Assembly (NCBI GenBank): GCA_963847615.1
Contig: CAWKAN010000017.1
Coordinates: 1-64,000, forward strand
Length of the DNA stretch: 64,000 nt
From: Palsa-883 sp963847615
GTDB lineage: Bacteria > Pseudomonadota > Alphaproteobacteria > Acetobacterales > Acetobacteraceae
Reading direction: 5' to 3'
Under the pieces are notes generated by a model, which made no database searches, was not told the origin of the DNA, and was given only the letters and a program-made list of their open reading frames with translations. A program made the position numbers and the translations under genes. The first letter of the stretch is position 1. Each line of letters starts with the position of its first letter. Below are positions 9,327-22,490 of this stretch, piece by piece.

Positions 9327-10217
9327 TCAGCTCAGCGCCCAGATGCCAACCTCGTAGCCCGGCACGAAGTTGCGGTTGTTCATGTCAGGGTTGCGGTTGA
9401 CGAAGGTCCGGTTGAACATCGGGTGGCGCATGCTGCGGGTTTCGTGCTCGATGCGGAAGATCGGTTTGTTGCTGTCCACATCGACGATATCGAGGAAGCG
9501 GTACTGGTGCTGATCGCTCTCCTCGCTGATCAGTCCGCGCTCCAGCAGCTTCTTGTGCGGGCCGGAGAAGTCGGCGAGCGTGATCTGGATGTGGTGCCCG
9601 TCGAACTCCGGCAGCTTCTTCCGGGTCGGCCGGAAGGTCACCTTGCTGTCGGCCGAGGTGCTGGCCCAGGCATAGGCGCCGCGCTCGTCGGTTGCGACAC
9701 CGGCGATGCCACCCAGGATTTCCTGGTAGAATCGTGCAATCGCGGACAGATCGGTCTTCGCCGGCACGTCGAATTCGACATACGGCATGCCCAGCCGCAA
9801 CAGGCCGAACCGCGCCGGATCGGGCCCGTGCACGCGAATGCGGTTGCCCCAGGGGCAGGTGGTTTCCACCACGTCGCCCGCCTCGCGGTAGCTGTATTTC
9901 GTGCCCGTCAGATACTTCTTCACATAGTGCAGCCGTTTCAGCAGCGCTTGCAGATCCGGCACCACCAGCGCGGTGGTGCCGCGCACCACCTGGGCCCCGC
10001 GCGTCGGCAGATGAAATTGCCCGCGCCCGACATTCACCCACATGTTCTCCAGCCCGGCCATCAGATACGGATCGCGCGTCAGGCCGAGGCCCATCAGATA
10101 GAAGGCCGTCGCCTTGGTCTGATCGGGCACGGTCACGTTGACATGGCCGAGCTCGACGATGTTGCCGAGATCCTCGGCGGTTCGGTCGAACTGCGGCATC
10201 GTCACGGAATCGTTCAT
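9327..10217 (-). CDS. VOC family protein (extradiol dioxygenase-like)
   Basis: A 296-residue protein with two vicinal-oxygen-chelate modules, the layout of type I extradiol dioxygenases. The first module begins at about residue 22 with ELGHVNVTVPD and FYLMGLGLTRDP; the second begins LGMPYVEFDVPAKTD and carries GHHIQITLADF. Likely metal ligands are the His of LGHVNV or HHIQITL and the Glu of IFRIEHE, but the ligand set is not certain, so activity as a true catechol dioxygenase is unproven. The gene stands alone between the gnd operon and repeat copy B. A glyoxalase-like or isomerase role is an alternative. Confidence 0.75.
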   Translation of the reverse strand: MNDSVTMPQFDRTAEDLGNIVELGHVNVTVPDQTKATAFYLMGLGLTRDPYLMAGLENMWVNVGRGQFHLPTRGAQVVRGTTALVVPDLQALLKRLHYVKKYLTGTKYSYREAGDVVETTCPWGNRIRVHGPDPARFGLLRLGMPYVEFDVPAKTDLSAIARFYQEILGGIAGVATDERGAYAWASTSADSKVTFRPTRKKLPEFDGHHIQITLADFSGPHKKLLERGLISEESDQHQYRFLDIVDVDSNKPIFRIEHETRSMRHPMFNRTFVNRNPDMNNRNFVPGYEVGIWALS

Positions 10218-10308
10218 CCCCTGGGTCCCCCCGTTGCCCGAATGGTGAAGTTGTCGCCATCATATCGGTTGCTACGGCACCGGTCCACTTGCGCGCGCCG
10301 GACTGGCG

Positions 10309-10600
10309 GAAGGCCGAGGCTTTGCCCCGGACCCCACCAGGGGGGCTTTGCCCCCCTGGACCCCCCACCAGAGGCAGCGGCCTCTGGACTCCATGACTGG
10401 GCGTGTGGGGAGGGGAAGGGGGCGTATGGGCGCGGCGTCAGGGGCGCCCGTTACGACGGGCGCCCCTGACGCCGCGCCCATACGCCCCCTTCCCCTCCCC
10501 ACACGCCCAGTGAAGGGTTCCAAGGGCTCTGCCCTTGGCGGGGTTCCAAGGGGCAGCGCCCCTTGGTGGGGTTCGGGGCGAAGCCCCGACCTTCAGCTCA
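10309..10600. repeat. palindromic intergenic repeat element, copy B
   Basis: Second member of the element family seen at 6.68-6.95 kb, again between two leftward genes. The core is a 55-base-pair perfect inverted repeat from 10397 to 10510 around the four-base loop TACG. It shares the left flank (CCAGAGGCAGCGGCCTCTGG, ACTCCATGACTGGG) and right flank (GGGGCAGCGCCCCTTGGTGG) with copy A. The outer stem TGTGGGGAGGGG is shared too, but the inner part of the stem has a different sequence from copy A while remaining self-complementary. Confidence 0.85.
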
Positions 10601-11629
10601 ATACCCAGCGCGTGCATAGGGGCTGTCGCCGCCCCGGCCGTACACCAGCAGATTGCGCCGATAGCTCAATACGGTTTCGCCCGCCTGATTGCGTGCCCGG
10701 GTCGCGACCGAGACGATGCCCTCCCCGACGCGCGAGCGCGATGCTCGGGTCTCCAGGATCGTCAACTCCGCCTCGATCGTATCGCCGGCGTGGACCGGCC
10801 GCGGCAGTTCGATATCGTACCAGCCAAGATTGGCGACCACGCGTCCGAAGGTGCGCGTGGTGGCGGCGGTGGCCTGGCTGACGACAAACGTTTCGCTGAC
10901 CACGATCCGCCCGTCGTTGTGCCGCGCCGCCCAGTCGAGGTCGTGGTACTGCGGCGCCAGTTCCAGCGCCCGCGTGGCGTGCGCCAGCGCCGCCGAGGGC
11001 GCAAAGCTGCGGCGCGGCGCGTGCACGAAGCGTTCGCCCGGCCGCAAATCCTCGAAGAACAGCCCGGTCTGCTCGACCAGTGTGCCGTCCTCGGCCGGGT
11101 GATAGGCGGCGAAGCGCGGCTGGTCGTCCGCCGGTTCCGATGCGCCGGTGCGGCGCAGAATGGCGAACCGGCAGGTGAAGGCGCCGACCGCGCTGCCGTC
11201 GGCCCTCAGGGCGCGCAGCCGCGCCGTGACCACGCCGCTGTCGGCGTCCGTCCCCGCGCCGCAGTCCAGCACCTCGCTTTCGGCATACAGCGTGTCGCCG
11301 CCGAACACCGGGGCGGTCAGCGCGATCTCGGCAAAGCCCAGGATCGCCCGGCGGTGGCCGTAGGTCTTGGCGGTCAGGCCGATGATCCGTTGCAGCACCA
11401 GCGTGCTGACCATCAACGGCCGCCGCCAGGTGGTGGCTGCCGCGTACTGCGCGTCGTAGTGCAGCATCGCGGCATTCAGCGTTTCCAGCGCCTCATCGGC
11501 GTTGTCCTGCTGGCTGAGCGTGACGCCGGGGCGATGGCGGAAGCGCTGGCCCGGCGCGAAGTCCTCCAGCTCGAGGCCGATGCGCTCGCGGTAGCGGTTT
11601 TCTCCAAGGCGAAGGTAAGCCGACAGCAT
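10598..11629 (-). CDS. MaoC family dehydratase, tandem hotdog
   Basis: A 343-residue protein with two hotdog-fold MaoC-like halves, the architecture of mesaconyl-CoA hydratase and related two-domain enoyl-CoA hydratases. Each half begins with the family pattern (LEDFAPGQRFRHRP near residue 20, FEDLRPGERFVHAPRRSF in the second half) and contains a VFGGDTLYAESEV- or VHAGDTIEAELTI-type strand. The catalytic Asp/His pair is not clear from reading alone. Enzymes of this type hydrate or dehydrate acyl-CoA thioesters. It is a single gene downstream of a gap, with no CoA-ligase or thiolase next to it, so the substrate stays open. Confidence 0.8.
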   Translation of the reverse strand: MLSAYLRLGENRYRERIGLELEDFAPGQRFRHRPGVTLSQQDNADEALETLNAAMLHYDAQYAAATTWRRPLMVSTLVLQRIIGLTAKTYGHRRAILGFAEIALTAPVFGGDTLYAESEVLDCGAGTDADSGVVTARLRALRADGSAVGAFTCRFAILRRTGASEPADDQPRFAAYHPAEDGTLVEQTGLFFEDLRPGERFVHAPRRSFAPSAALAHATRALELAPQYHDLDWAARHNDGRIVVSETFVVSQATAATTRTFGRVVANLGWYDIELPRPVHAGDTIEAELTILETRASRSRVGEGIVSVATRARNQAGETVLSYRRNLLVYGRGGDSPYARAGY

Positions 11630-12151
11630 GCAAAAGCGCCCGCACTCGCAATGTTCAAATGCCGCAACGGGCCTTGCGCCGCCCGTCCGCGACCGGGTTC
11701 ATCGCGACCGCCGCATCGGCTTGCGCGCGATGGCGGACGTTGCGATGGCCTCGCGCCAGCGAGCCTGCTGGCGATCGATGCGCAACGCAAGCTCGGCGGC
11801 GAGTCCCGACGCATCGCTTCTCGGCGGCACTGACCGGGCCGCCGATGCCGGCTCGTCGGCGACGCCGCTGGCGTGCCGGCGGCGCGATGGCGAAGGGCAG
11901 GGCGGTCGGCCGCCCATGCGCGCAGGCCGCACCGTTGGGTGATGGTCTCGTCGAACCTTCACGAACCCACGATGCCTTGACCCTCGCCGACCGCGCGCTC
12001 ATCAAGCATCGATGCGGACAGAGGTGCAGCGCCGGGACCACGATCGCGGACGCGCCGGGCACCCGCCAGGCCGGGGCGGTCGCTGGCGCCGGGCGCCGCG
12101 GCCGCCATCGGCGAACCGGCCGCGCACCGGCCCGGGCGAGGGGCGTCGCGC
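11630..12151. other. intergenic, no convincing gene
   Basis: About 520 bases between the divergently read MaoC and flavodoxin genes. Several open frames exist on both strands, as expected at this GC content, but they are Arg/Ala-rich, without a recognisable motif or good ribosome binding site. Both promoters must lie here. I see no clear repeat. Confidence 0.5.
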
Positions 12152-12643
12152 ATGAAGACAATGCTGATCGTGTTCCACTCGCTGACCGGCGGGGCGCGGC
12201 AAATGGCCGAGGCCGCGTCGCGCGGCGCCGCCGCGGAGCCCACGGTTCGGGTGCGCCTGCTGGCCGCGCCGGAGGCGGGGGCCGCGGACCTGCTGGCGGC
12301 CGACGGCTACGTCTTCGCGACCCCGGAGAACCTCGCGGCGATTGCCGGACGGATGAAGGAGTTCTTCGACCGCACCTATTATCCGCTGCTTGATCGTATC
12401 AATGGCCGGCCCTACGCAAGCCTGATCTGTGCCGGCAGCGACGGCGAGAACGCCGCCCGCCAGATCGCGCGGATCGCCACCGGCTGGCGCCTGCGGGCGA
12501 TCGCCGCGCCGCTGATCGTCTGCACGCAGGCGCAGACGCCGGAGGCCATCCTGGCCGCCAAGATGATCGCCCCCGGGGACCTCGAGCGCTGCCGGGAACT
12601 CGGCGCCGCGCTGGCCGCCGGGTTGGCCGCGGGCATCTTCTGA
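12152..12643 (+). CDS. flavodoxin family protein / NAD(P)H-dependent oxidoreductase
   Basis: A 163-residue flavodoxin-fold protein. The N-terminal strand and loop MLIVFHSLTGGARQMAEA match the FMN phosphate-binding loop (H/T-S-x-T-G-x-x). ADGYVFATPENLAAIAGRMK followed by FFDRTYYPL is the second conserved flavin-binding region of the NADPH-dependent FMN reductase/WrbA-like group, and ICAGSDGE the third. The length is normal. It stands alone in its own orientation between two long gaps. Function in redox stress or quinone reduction is a guess from family membership only. Confidence 0.82.
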   Translation: MKTMLIVFHSLTGGARQMAEAASRGAAAEPTVRVRLLAAPEAGAADLLAADGYVFATPENLAAIAGRMKEFFDRTYYPLLDRINGRPYASLICAGSDGENAARQIARIATGWRLRAIAAPLIVCTQAQTPEAILAAKMIAPGDLERCRELGAALAAGLAAGIF

Positions 12644-13351
12644 TGCCAGGCGGTAGCATGATCAAAACGCGACCGTTTCGTCAACCGGGCAGCGTGGCGA
12701 CGTGCAAGTGGGATGCGGAGTGCCGCGACACGCAACCACCCGACCGCAACGGCGTATCGGGGCCTGTTCCGGGATATTCGCGTCGTCGGCTCCACCATGC
12801 CGCCACTGCGCATCAACCGCCGCCAATTGCCAGGCGCGGCGTGCGGGAACCGCAACAGGCCCGGCCTCGCCGGGTACGGCCGACGTCGGCCAAGGGGCGG
12901 GTGGCGGCGGGCGTCCTTGAACGTCCGATCAAGCGTAACTACGTTGTCCAGGCTTGCTCGTGTCGGGCGAGGCGAAGGCGGTAGCATGCATCATCATCCG
13001 ATGGTGGGTGTGCTGGATGTGTCGGCGCGGCCACGGCAGCGACATCGGCGGATGCTTCGGTATCTGTGCATCACAAGTCGGTGAGGCTGCCAGAGAACGG
13101 AGATATCGCGTGGGACATTCCGGCCTGACATCGAATGGGCGTGAACGCGGGCCTGGGAATCGACGGCCGAGCCGTGGCGCAACCACCGCGGTTGTCGATC
13201 CCGCGCATCCCCCGCCACCTGATCCGAGACCCGTTCCCCGTTTCGGCAAGGCGAGCGCGCCGATGCGCGGCGGGCGCGGCGGGCGCGATCGGACCGGGGC
13301 GGCCCGGTCATCCTGCCCAGCCGCGGCAGTGCGCATGGCGGGCGGCGCGGC
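12644..13351. other. intergenic, no convincing gene
   Basis: About 700 bases before the glucan operon. Open frames on both strands are compositionally Arg/Pro-rich with no motif. The stretch is slightly less uniform in composition than its surroundings and could hold a decayed gene, but nothing is recognisable. It should contain the promoter of the operon that starts at 13352. Confidence 0.5.
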
Positions 13352-14665
13352 ATGACGGTGGGCGTCGGGTGCGCCGGGCCACGAATCTACAACCTGTTTC
13401 CCCTGCTCTGCGGGCCGGTCGGCCATTGGCACGACAGGCTGCCGCGGATCGCGGCGATGGGATTCGACTGGATCTACCTCAATCCGGTGAAGTATCCCGG
13501 CTTCTCCGGCAGCCTCTACGCCATCAAGGATTACCGCCGCCTCAATCCGCTGCTGCGCGGCGCCACCGAGCTTGACGATGCCGCGCTGCTCGGCGGATTT
13601 GTCGCCGCCGCGCGCGAACATGGCCTGGCGGTGATGCTGGATCTGGTGATCAATCACACCGCCAGGGACAGTCTCCTCGCCGAACGGCACCCGGAATGGT
13701 TCGTCCACGAGCCGGACGGGTCGATCCGCTCACCCCATGCGATCGACCCGGCCGATGCGACCAAGGTGACCGTGTGGGGCGACCTGGGCGAGATCGACTA
13801 TGCGCACGAACCCAGCAGAACCGCCATCGTCGAGTACTGGCGGGAAACCCTGGTGGGCTATCTCCAGCTCGGTTTTCGCGGCTTTCGTTGCGACGCCGCC
13901 TATAAGGTGCCGGCCGGGGTGTGGGCGCCGCTGATCGCCGAATCGCGTCGCACGGCACCGCAGACGCGCTGGTTTGCCGAAACATTGGGCTGCCGGCTCG
14001 ATGAGGTAAAGGCGCTCGCCGGGGTCGGATTCGATTTTCTGTTCAACAGCGTGAAGTGGTGGGACCTCAAGGCGGACTGGGCGCTGGATCAGTACGGGAT
14101 GTTTCGCCATATCGCCCCGTCGGTCGGCTTCCCCGAGAGCCACGACACCGAGCGGCTCGCCAGTGAGGCACCCGGCGAACTGCGCACGCGCGACGACCTG
14201 CGGCGATGGTATCTGCTGCGCTACGCGCTCGCCGCCGCATTCTCGACCGGCGTGCTCATGCCGGTGGGCTACGAATACGGGTTTCGCCGCCGGCTCGACG
14301 TGGTCCACACGCGCCCGCCGGACTGGGAGCAACCCTCGTTCGACATCAGCCAGGACATCGCCGCCATCAACCGCATGAAGGCGGAATGCCCGGCGTTGAA
14401 CGAGGAAGGCCCGCAAATGCGCCTCGCCGGTGTCGGCGACGGTCTCGCGTTGCTGCGCCGGACCATCGACGGCGCTTCGCTGTCCGTCTTCCTCGCCAAT
14501 CCCAGCCCGATCCAGGCGGTGCAGCTCGACCTGGCGCCGCCGCTGCGCGCCATCGGCGTGGGCCCAGGCACCATGCGTGATGTCACGCCAGGAATCGCAC
14601 CCGGCGCCGGCGCGGCGCTGCTCGAGCTCGCGCCGCTCGAATGGCGGCTGCTGCAAACCACGTGA
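13352..14665 (+). CDS. glgE: GlgE-like alpha-1,4-glucan:maltose-1-phosphate maltosyltransferase, short form
   Basis: A 437-residue GH13 protein closely following the catalytic domain of GlgE, which adds maltosyl units from maltose-1-phosphate to alpha-1,4-glucan. Blocks include PRIYNLFPLLCGPVGHWHD, FSGSLYAIKDYRRLNPL and VMLDLVINHTARDS. The nucleophile Asp is in RCDAAYKVP (about residue 181), the acid Glu in AETLGC (about 210) and the third carboxylate in PESHDTERLA (about 265). FNSVKWWDLK is also GlgE-like. Classical GlgE has about 650-700 residues with N-terminal and spacer domains; this protein begins almost at the catalytic barrel, so it is a short form, not an obvious truncation. The adjacent treS-maltokinase fusion supplies its donor, which supports the call. 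Confidence 0.82.
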   Translation: MTVGVGCAGPRIYNLFPLLCGPVGHWHDRLPRIAAMGFDWIYLNPVKYPGFSGSLYAIKDYRRLNPLLRGATELDDAALLGGFVAAAREHGLAVMLDLVINHTARDSLLAERHPEWFVHEPDGSIRSPHAIDPADATKVTVWGDLGEIDYAHEPSRTAIVEYWRETLVGYLQLGFRGFRCDAAYKVPAGVWAPLIAESRRTAPQTRWFAETLGCRLDEVKALAGVGFDFLFNSVKWWDLKADWALDQYGMFRHIAPSVGFPESHDTERLASEAPGELRTRDDLRRWYLLRYALAAAFSTGVLMPVGYEYGFRRRLDVVHTRPPDWEQPSFDISQDIAAINRMKAECPALNEEGPQMRLAGVGDGLALLRRTIDGASLSVFLANPSPIQAVQLDLAPPLRAIGVGPGTMRDVTPGIAPGAGAALLELAPLEWRLLQTT

Positions 14666-14870
14666 TCACGCAGCCAAGGGAGGCCGGACTGACTGACCGA
14701 GAAGCCAATGCGCGCCGAGCCGGCCCCGACGCTGCCAGCGCGGCGGAAGACCGGTTGAGCGATGCGCGGCAAGCATCGCGCGGCGAGCGCCAGCGGCCAG
14801 ATCCACTGCACAGCCGGGCCGTGCGCCATCGCACCACCCCGTTCCGCCCACCAAGCTTCTGAGGCCCAGG

Positions 14871-17800
14871 ATGCTTGCCGACGATCCGCTCTGGTTCAAG
14901 GACGCAGTCGTCTATCAGGTCCATGTCAAGTCATTCTTTGACTCGAATGACGACGGCATCGGGGATTTCGTCGGCCTGACCCGCAAACTCGACTATATCC
15001 AGGGCCTCGGCGCCACCGCCATCTGGGTGATGCCGTTCTACCCATCGCCATTGCGCGATGACGGCTATGACATCTCCGACTACACCGCCGTGCAGCCGGC
15101 CTACGGCACCATGCGCGACTTCCGCCGCTTCGTGCGCGAGGCGCATCGGCGCAATCTGCGGATCATCACGGAGCTGGTCATCAACCACACCTCGGACCAG
15201 CATCCCTGGTTCCAGCGCGCCCGCCGCGCCAGGCCCGGCTCACGCCACCGCGAGTGGTACGTGTGGAGCGACACCGATCAGAGATATCTCGGCACCCGCA
15301 TCATCTTTGTCGATACCGAACCCTCAAACTGGACCTGGGACCCGCTGGCCAAGGCGTATTACTGGCATCGGTTCTTCGCGCACCAGCCGGACCTGAATTT
15401 CGACAACAAGCAGGTGCTCAAGGCCGTCATCAAGGTGATGCGGTTCTGGCTCGACGCCGGCGTTGACGGGCTGCGCCTCGATGCCATCCCCTACCTGTGC
15501 GAGCGCGAGGGCACCAGCAACGAGAACATCCCCGAAACCCACGCCGTGCTGCAACGGATCCGCAGCGAACTCGACGCCCGCTACCAGAACCGCCTGCTGC
15601 TCGCCGAGGCCAACCAATGGCCGGAGGATGTCCAGCACTATTTCGGCGCCGGCGACGAGTGCCACATGTGCTTCCATTTCCCGCTGATGCCGCGCATGTA
15701 CATGGCGATCGCCCAGGAGGATCGCCATCCAATCACCGACATCCTGCGCCAGACGCCGGAGATCCCCGAAACCTGCCAGTGGGCCATCTTCCTGCGCAAC
15801 CACGACGAACTCACGCTCGAGATGGTGACCAATTCCGAGCGCGACTATCTGTGGAACACCTATGCCACCGACCGGCGGGCGCGCATCAACCTCGGCATCC
15901 GGCGTCGGCTCGCGCCGCTGATGGAGAACAACCATCGCAAGATCGAACTGATGAGCAGCCTGCTGATGTCGATGCCGGGCACGCCGTTCCTCTATTACGG
16001 CGACGAGATCATGATGGGCGACAACATCTACCTTGGCGACCGCGACGGCGTGCGCACGCCGATGCAGTGGACGCCGGACCGCAACGGCGGGTTTTCCCAC
16101 GCCGATCCGGCGCGGCTGTTTCTGCCGCCGCTGATGGACCCGATCTACGGATACCAGTCGGTGAATGTCGAGGCCGAGAGCCGCAGTCCGTCCTCGTTGC
16201 TTAACTGGATGAAACGCCTGATCGCGGTGCGCCAGACGACCCGGGTGTTCGGCCGCGGCACGCTGAGCTTCCTCTATCCGAACAATCGGACCGTCCTGGC
16301 CTACCTGCGCGAGCTGGGTGCCGAAACCGTGCTCTGCGTCGCCAATCTTTCGCGTTCGGCCCAGGCGGTCGAACTGGACCTGTCGGCCTTCAAGGGACGC
16401 ATCCCGGTCGAGCTGCTGGGGCGCAGCCGGTTTTCGCCGATCCACGACGGCGCCTACCAACTGACGCTGCAGGGCCACTCGTTCCTGTGGTTCCGCCTGG
16501 AAGTGCCGACGGAGCAGGAGGCCGCGCTGGTGGCCACGTCGGTGCCGGCGCCGGAATCCGTCACGCTGGTCATGGCGGATGGCTGGTCCAGCCTCATCAG
16601 CGGGCGCGGCAAGTCGATCCTGGAACGCGACGTGTTGCGCCAGTACCTGCCGTTGCGGCGGTGGTACCGGGACAAGGACAGCAAGCTCGACGCGGTGGCG
16701 CTGACCATGGCACTGCCGCTGCCCGGCCCCGGTTCCGGCTGGCTGCTGGCGATTGTCGAAGCCCGCCCCGCGGGCGCGCATCCGCCGCAGCTCTATTCCC
16801 TGCCGCTGGCGGTCGAGTGGAGCGAGCTTCACGCGTTGCCCGCGTCAACCCAGGCCGTCGTGCTTGCCAAAGTGCGCACCGGATCGCGCGAGGGCGCGCT
16901 CTACGAGGCTGCCGCCGACCCCCGCTTCACCCTGGCGCTGCTCGACAATCTGCACAAGGCGACAACGATCGACGTTCCGGGCGGACAACTGCGCTTTCGA
17001 CCGACCAAAGCCCTCGGCGCGCGTCCGGTGCCGGAGCCGCCGGTGGTGCGCCCGCTCGGGGTGGAGCAGAACAACACCTCTGTCCTGGTCGAAGACTACA
17101 TGGTGGTGAAACTGTATCGCCACGTGGCGGTCGGTGTGCACCCCGAGGTCGAGATGGGTCGGTTCCTGACCGAGGTCGCCCACTTCGCCAACACGCCGCC
17201 GTTGCTTGGCAGCATCGAGCTGCTCGATGCCAAGGGCAATCCCATGGCACTCGCCGCCATGCACGGATTCGTCCGCAATCAAGGCGACGGCTGGACCTAC
17301 ACGTTGAGCTATCTGGAACGCTTCCTCGACGACTGCCTGGTGCTGCCGGCGGAATCCGAACCTGCCGATGATCACGCGGTCTATCTGGCGCAGGCCCGCC
17401 AACTGGCAATCCGCACGGCGGAGCTGCACCGCGCCTTGTGCCCGGCGGATGCCGACGCGGCGTTCCGGCCGGAACCGCTGAGCGCGGAGGATCTGCGCGC
17501 GTTCATCCGGCGGGTACGGGCGAACGGTCGGGCAACCCTGGCGCGGCTTGCCACCAGGTACCCGGCATTGCCGGGCGAGCTTGCCGCGCTTGTTGCGCCG
17601 CTGCTGGCGAACCGAAACGATGTGCTGCGGCGCATCGGCGCGCGGCTGCCGGCGCGGATTGACGCAGTCAAGACCCGTCATCACGGCGACTATCATCTCG
17701 GCCAGGTGGTTGTCGCGCAGAACGATTTCTACATTCTCGACTTCGAGGGCGACTTGCAGCTTCCCATGACCGAACGGCGGCACAAGCAGACGCCGCTGCG

Positions 17801-18131
17801 GGATGTCGCTGGCATGTTGCGCTCGTTCGACCATGCGGCATGGGCCGCGCTCGATCGCCTGGCGAACGTACATCCGGAGCGGCACGACGCGCTCAAGCGG
17901 CACGCGCTGACCTGGCGCGACCAGGTCGTCGCCAGCTTCCTCGACGCCTATCGCGAAGCCATCGCCGGGTGTCGCGCCTATCCGGCCGACGCGGCCACCG
18001 CCAAGGCGATGCTCGATCTGGCGATCCTCGAGAAGCTGTTCTACGAGATCGATGACCACCTGGCGGGTCGGCCGGGCTGGGCCGGCCTTTCCATCGCCTG
18101 CGCGATGAACCTGCTGTCCGATACGGGCTAG
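14871..18131 (+). CDS. treS: maltose alpha-D-glucosyltransferase/maltokinase fusion (TreS-Pep2)
   Basis: A 1086-residue two-domain protein. Residues 1 to about 545 are TreS, the GH13 enzyme that interconverts trehalose and maltose: WFKDAVVYQVHVKSFFDSN, nucleophile Asp in GLRLDAIPYL (about 203), acid Glu in LLAEANQWPED (about 245) and Asp in LRNHDELTLEM (about 312). Residues from about 560 to the end are the maltokinase, with the catalytic block HHGDYHLGQVVV near 937 and the metal-binding ILDFEGD near 957. The fused form makes maltose-1-phosphate from trehalose and ATP. Start ATG 14871, 205 bases after the glgE stop. The fusion is full length and undamaged. Confidence 0.95.
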   Translation: MLADDPLWFKDAVVYQVHVKSFFDSNDDGIGDFVGLTRKLDYIQGLGATAIWVMPFYPSPLRDDGYDISDYTAVQPAYGTMRDFRRFVREAHRRNLRIITELVINHTSDQHPWFQRARRARPGSRHREWYVWSDTDQRYLGTRIIFVDTEPSNWTWDPLAKAYYWHRFFAHQPDLNFDNKQVLKAVIKVMRFWLDAGVDGLRLDAIPYLCEREGTSNENIPETHAVLQRIRSELDARYQNRLLLAEANQWPEDVQHYFGAGDECHMCFHFPLMPRMYMAIAQEDRHPITDILRQTPEIPETCQWAIFLRNHDELTLEMVTNSERDYLWNTYATDRRARINLGIRRRLAPLMENNHRKIELMSSLLMSMPGTPFLYYGDEIMMGDNIYLGDRDGVRTPMQWTPDRNGGFSHADPARLFLPPLMDPIYGYQSVNVEAESRSPSSLLNWMKRLIAVRQTTRVFGRGTLSFLYPNNRTVLAYLRELGAETVLCVANLSRSAQAVELDLSAFKGRIPVELLGRSRFSPIHDGAYQLTLQGHSFLWFRLEVPTEQEAALVATSVPAPESVTLVMADGWSSLISGRGKSILERDVLRQYLPLRRWYRDKDSKLDAVALTMALPLPGPGSGWLLAIVEARPAGAHPPQLYSLPLAVEWSELHALPASTQAVVLAKVRTGSREGALYEAAADPRFTLALLDNLHKATTIDVPGGQLRFRPTKALGARPVPEPPVVRPLGVEQNNTSVLVEDYMVVKLYRHVAVGVHPEVEMGRFLTEVAHFANTPPLLGSIELLDAKGNPMALAAMHGFVRNQGDGWTYTLSYLERFLDDCLVLPAESEPADDHAVYLAQARQLAIRTAELHRALCPADADAAFRPEPLSAEDLRAFIRRVRANGRATLARLATRYPALPGELAALVAPLLANRNDVLRRIGARLPARIDAVKTRHHGDYHLGQVVVAQNDFYILDFEGDLQLPMTERRHKQTPLRDVAGMLRSFDHAAWAALDRLANVHPERHDALKRHALTWRDQVVASFLDAYREAIAGCRAYPADAATAKAMLDLAILEKLFYEIDDHLAGRPGWAGLSIACAMNLLSDTG

Positions 18132-18143
18132 GGGATAAAATTC

Positions 18144-22486
<4,343 letters not shown>

Positions 22487-22490
<4 letters not shown>

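Noticed and set aside
11655..12161. Minus-strand frame of 168 codons in the gap before the flavodoxin gene
   Set aside because: Arg/Pro/Ala-rich composition, no motif, no ribosome binding site.
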